DNA of 64,000 nucleotides, from the NCBI RefSeq assembly GCF_921293095.1, contig NC_060251.1, positions 41,397,644-41,461,643 on the forward strand, written 5' to 3'. The notes below the pieces were generated by a model. It was not told where the DNA came from. It made no database searches and was given only the letters and a program-made list of their open reading frames with translations. This document shows positions 52,301-55,300 of the stretch, in pieces. The DNA is from Ischnura elegans. Taxonomy: Eukaryota > Arthropoda > Insecta > Odonata > Coenagrionidae. Each line of letters begins with the position of its first letter. Positions within the stretch are counted from its first letter, which is position 1. The position numbers were made by a program, and so were the translations under genes.

Positions 52301-55300
52301 ATATTATACAGTTGACCTATACTCCAATAATTATTTTACCATCAATTAATGAGGCCAAGATAAGAAGAGAAAAAAAAATATTTTTCCATCATAATTATCG
52401 TGGCAGCTAAATATGTATATCTATTTGAACCTATGCCACAAAATAATGCGTAGTTTAGATATTTCCTAAATAGAGCTGAAAATTTATATATTTTCGATGT
52501 TGCTTATAAGCAAAATTGGGCTATAAGCGGTTAACTTTATTTCAATGATTTCTCATTTAACAGCATAATATACAACGTCTTGAGTAAATAAAATAAAAAT
52601 GTTGATTAATATAATTCGTTTTGGTAATATTAAATTCAATCTCAAGAGGGTATGGATGAAAATGTCAAAATTTATTTATTATATTTAACACCCCCATATT
52701 CCCCGGTAGTCCTTCCCCTGCATAGTGCTGGTGCCCTCTAACTGTCCACCGCCGTAAGAAGGGGTCCAGTACGGGCCTGTTTCCAACATATTAAGGTAGA
52801 TCTGGCCTTAAAAATAAAAAAACAGAGATAGACTGTAGAATAGGTAGATATATAATATCGTTTTTTCGGTGACCTATGAGAGACTTTAACGGCAGCTTTA
52901 GGACTTAAAAATAGGTCAGTTGACAGATAGTGTGGCTTACTGACATTTGTGCCCAGCTATAGAAGTCCTCGTTCCGTTTCAAAATGCTGATGCGAGGGTT
53001 TAACGCTATGATTTATCGAAAAAACACTTTTTTGTTTAATAAAGCTTTCCTCTTTGAGTATATTGAACTATTGAATTTTTGTGTACTGAGACGTTCATTT
53101 CTCCAATGTGTTTGCATGAACTACCATCTATTGATTTCAGGCGGTGTATTCATCGCAACGTTATTTGGTTTGGCATTGGCCATGGTTACGTTGGCCGGAG
53201 AGATATTTTACTACAAGAGGAAAAAGATGATGGCTCAGAAAACTTTGGAGAAAGTAGGGTGGTTGGAAGAGAAGGCAGATGGTAAGAAAGTGAAGATGAA
53301 GAATGCTAAAGGGGGCTTGAAGACCCGAGTTTTTGGACAGTTGTGGAAAGAACGGGCTTCAATCAAGCATCGTAAGAGAAAGGTATGTTATTTATAACAT
53401 GCGTCTAATATGTAAGTGGTCACATCCGCTATGTCGATCAGATATTCCTCTCCTTCTGTTTTTCGTATGCATAATGAATATAAGATTAAGGTTACGAAGA
53501 TATTCGATTAGAATATTTTGAAGTGGTTCCTTCGAATATTTTTTCGTCATATTCAGAAATTCCTTAGGGCAGCTTTTGAATGTTGACTGTCCCACACCAG
53601 TTAGGTCGTTTTTTATACTTTTGGCTGGAAAGTGTCGCGATAGCCAAGTTTTATGAAACAACGGGGAAAAATTAGTTCAAATTTTCATTTCTACCAGCAA
53701 TATTTTTCATGCTGGATATACGTACATACAAATTATTACGCTGTATTTAGATATCTAAGTTCTAAGAAATCACAAGAAAACGATAGCGGCGGAATCAAAG
53801 CAAACAATAAGACTTATCATTCTCCGTTCTGTGTAACATAGCATTAATCATTAATTCATTGTTTCAAAATATGCATAACTTAGGTTGGAATATTGAAACT
53901 AACCTGTTCAAAGATTAAATCAATCGATGCTTCTCTCTGCTATGAGTCATTTCGACTACCTTAAATTATGCGTATAAAATAGTCATCACCCGAATGCGTC
54001 TTACCTCATATGAGGGTAGTTTCCTTCATCAAAGAAAACGAAAGGCATTGATTACGATTAGTTACCCACATTTGCGTATTCTTAATATACAAATTACTTG
54101 GTTTTAGAAATCGCAGTTTAGACGAATGTTAATTGTCAATTTTAACCTCATTTGAAAAAGGCCAGATTGGCGTCCATGCGATGCCACTCAACGTGACGTC
54201 ACAGGCACATATATGCTATACGAGTAGATAAGAGTTTTACATCGTATGAGATTACCAATGCAGAGATCTCAGTGAAACATCTGTTAAAAATCAGCTATTA
54301 AAATCTGGTTGCATAGGTTGCATTGCATCTGGTTGGAAAGTTTCCTTCATTTGATAGGGTATTAATAATCCTTATTTAAGCCAAGCGCTACCTGCTAGCA
54401 GCCTGAATCGTGGCGGCGCTCATATAAGCCTCGCGCCAAGGTGGCCTCACACGGTGGCAGCTGGATCCAGAATGACGTCACACGGGCTTTTTCCAGCAGT
54501 CATACTTAGCCGTCGCGTTTTCGCGCGCTTGAAAATTTTCACGTTTCATTTAATCTCGAAAAAAAGATATCGTCATTTAAATATCTAAAATTTTTATCTC
54601 CCAAGCCTTCCCCCCTCCCCCCTCGCTACGCCACTGCTGGGGCTTACGGCCACGCCATCTAGGTACAGCAGGAGTCAAAAATCCCGGCATTATTTTGCAA
54701 CCACGGCTTGGGCTGGAGAATGTTCGGAGAGCTTTACAATAAAATGTATGAAATTAATGGTCCATTCCTACAGTGCAGGTTTAACGGTTAGCATATACTT
54801 TTAAAATATCAATGCAATTAAGATACTGTCTTAGAGTGGATTTATGTAGTCATTATTCCTGTTATCAGTGTGAGCAAAACCATCAATCCAAAGCGGGTGT
54901 GGCAACAGAAACTAAACGGAAGTCAAAACCAGTAAAATTTCAATAGTTTCGTTCCCGGGAGCGAAATGTAGAAACGAAAAAGAATTAGACCCGGGGAGCT
55001 AAACTCAGGGTCGAAACGATATCGGAGTCAAAACTACTTCGGGTCCAAAGTAAACTAAAGCTCTGGGGCGAAACCATAGGCGGATCTAGGAGGGGGAGCA
55101 CGGGGGAACGTGCCCCCCCCCCCCCCAGACCCTTGAAAAATATGTAAGATTTTTAATACGGTCCCGTTATCATTGCGTTCGTTTTGTATTACAAGGTATC
55201 CTTGTGCCCACCCCCAGAACGAAATGCTGGATACGGCCTTGCTTGTTTCCCCCCCCCCTCCCCAGAAAGAAATCCTGGAACCGCCCCTGGACGGAACGAA

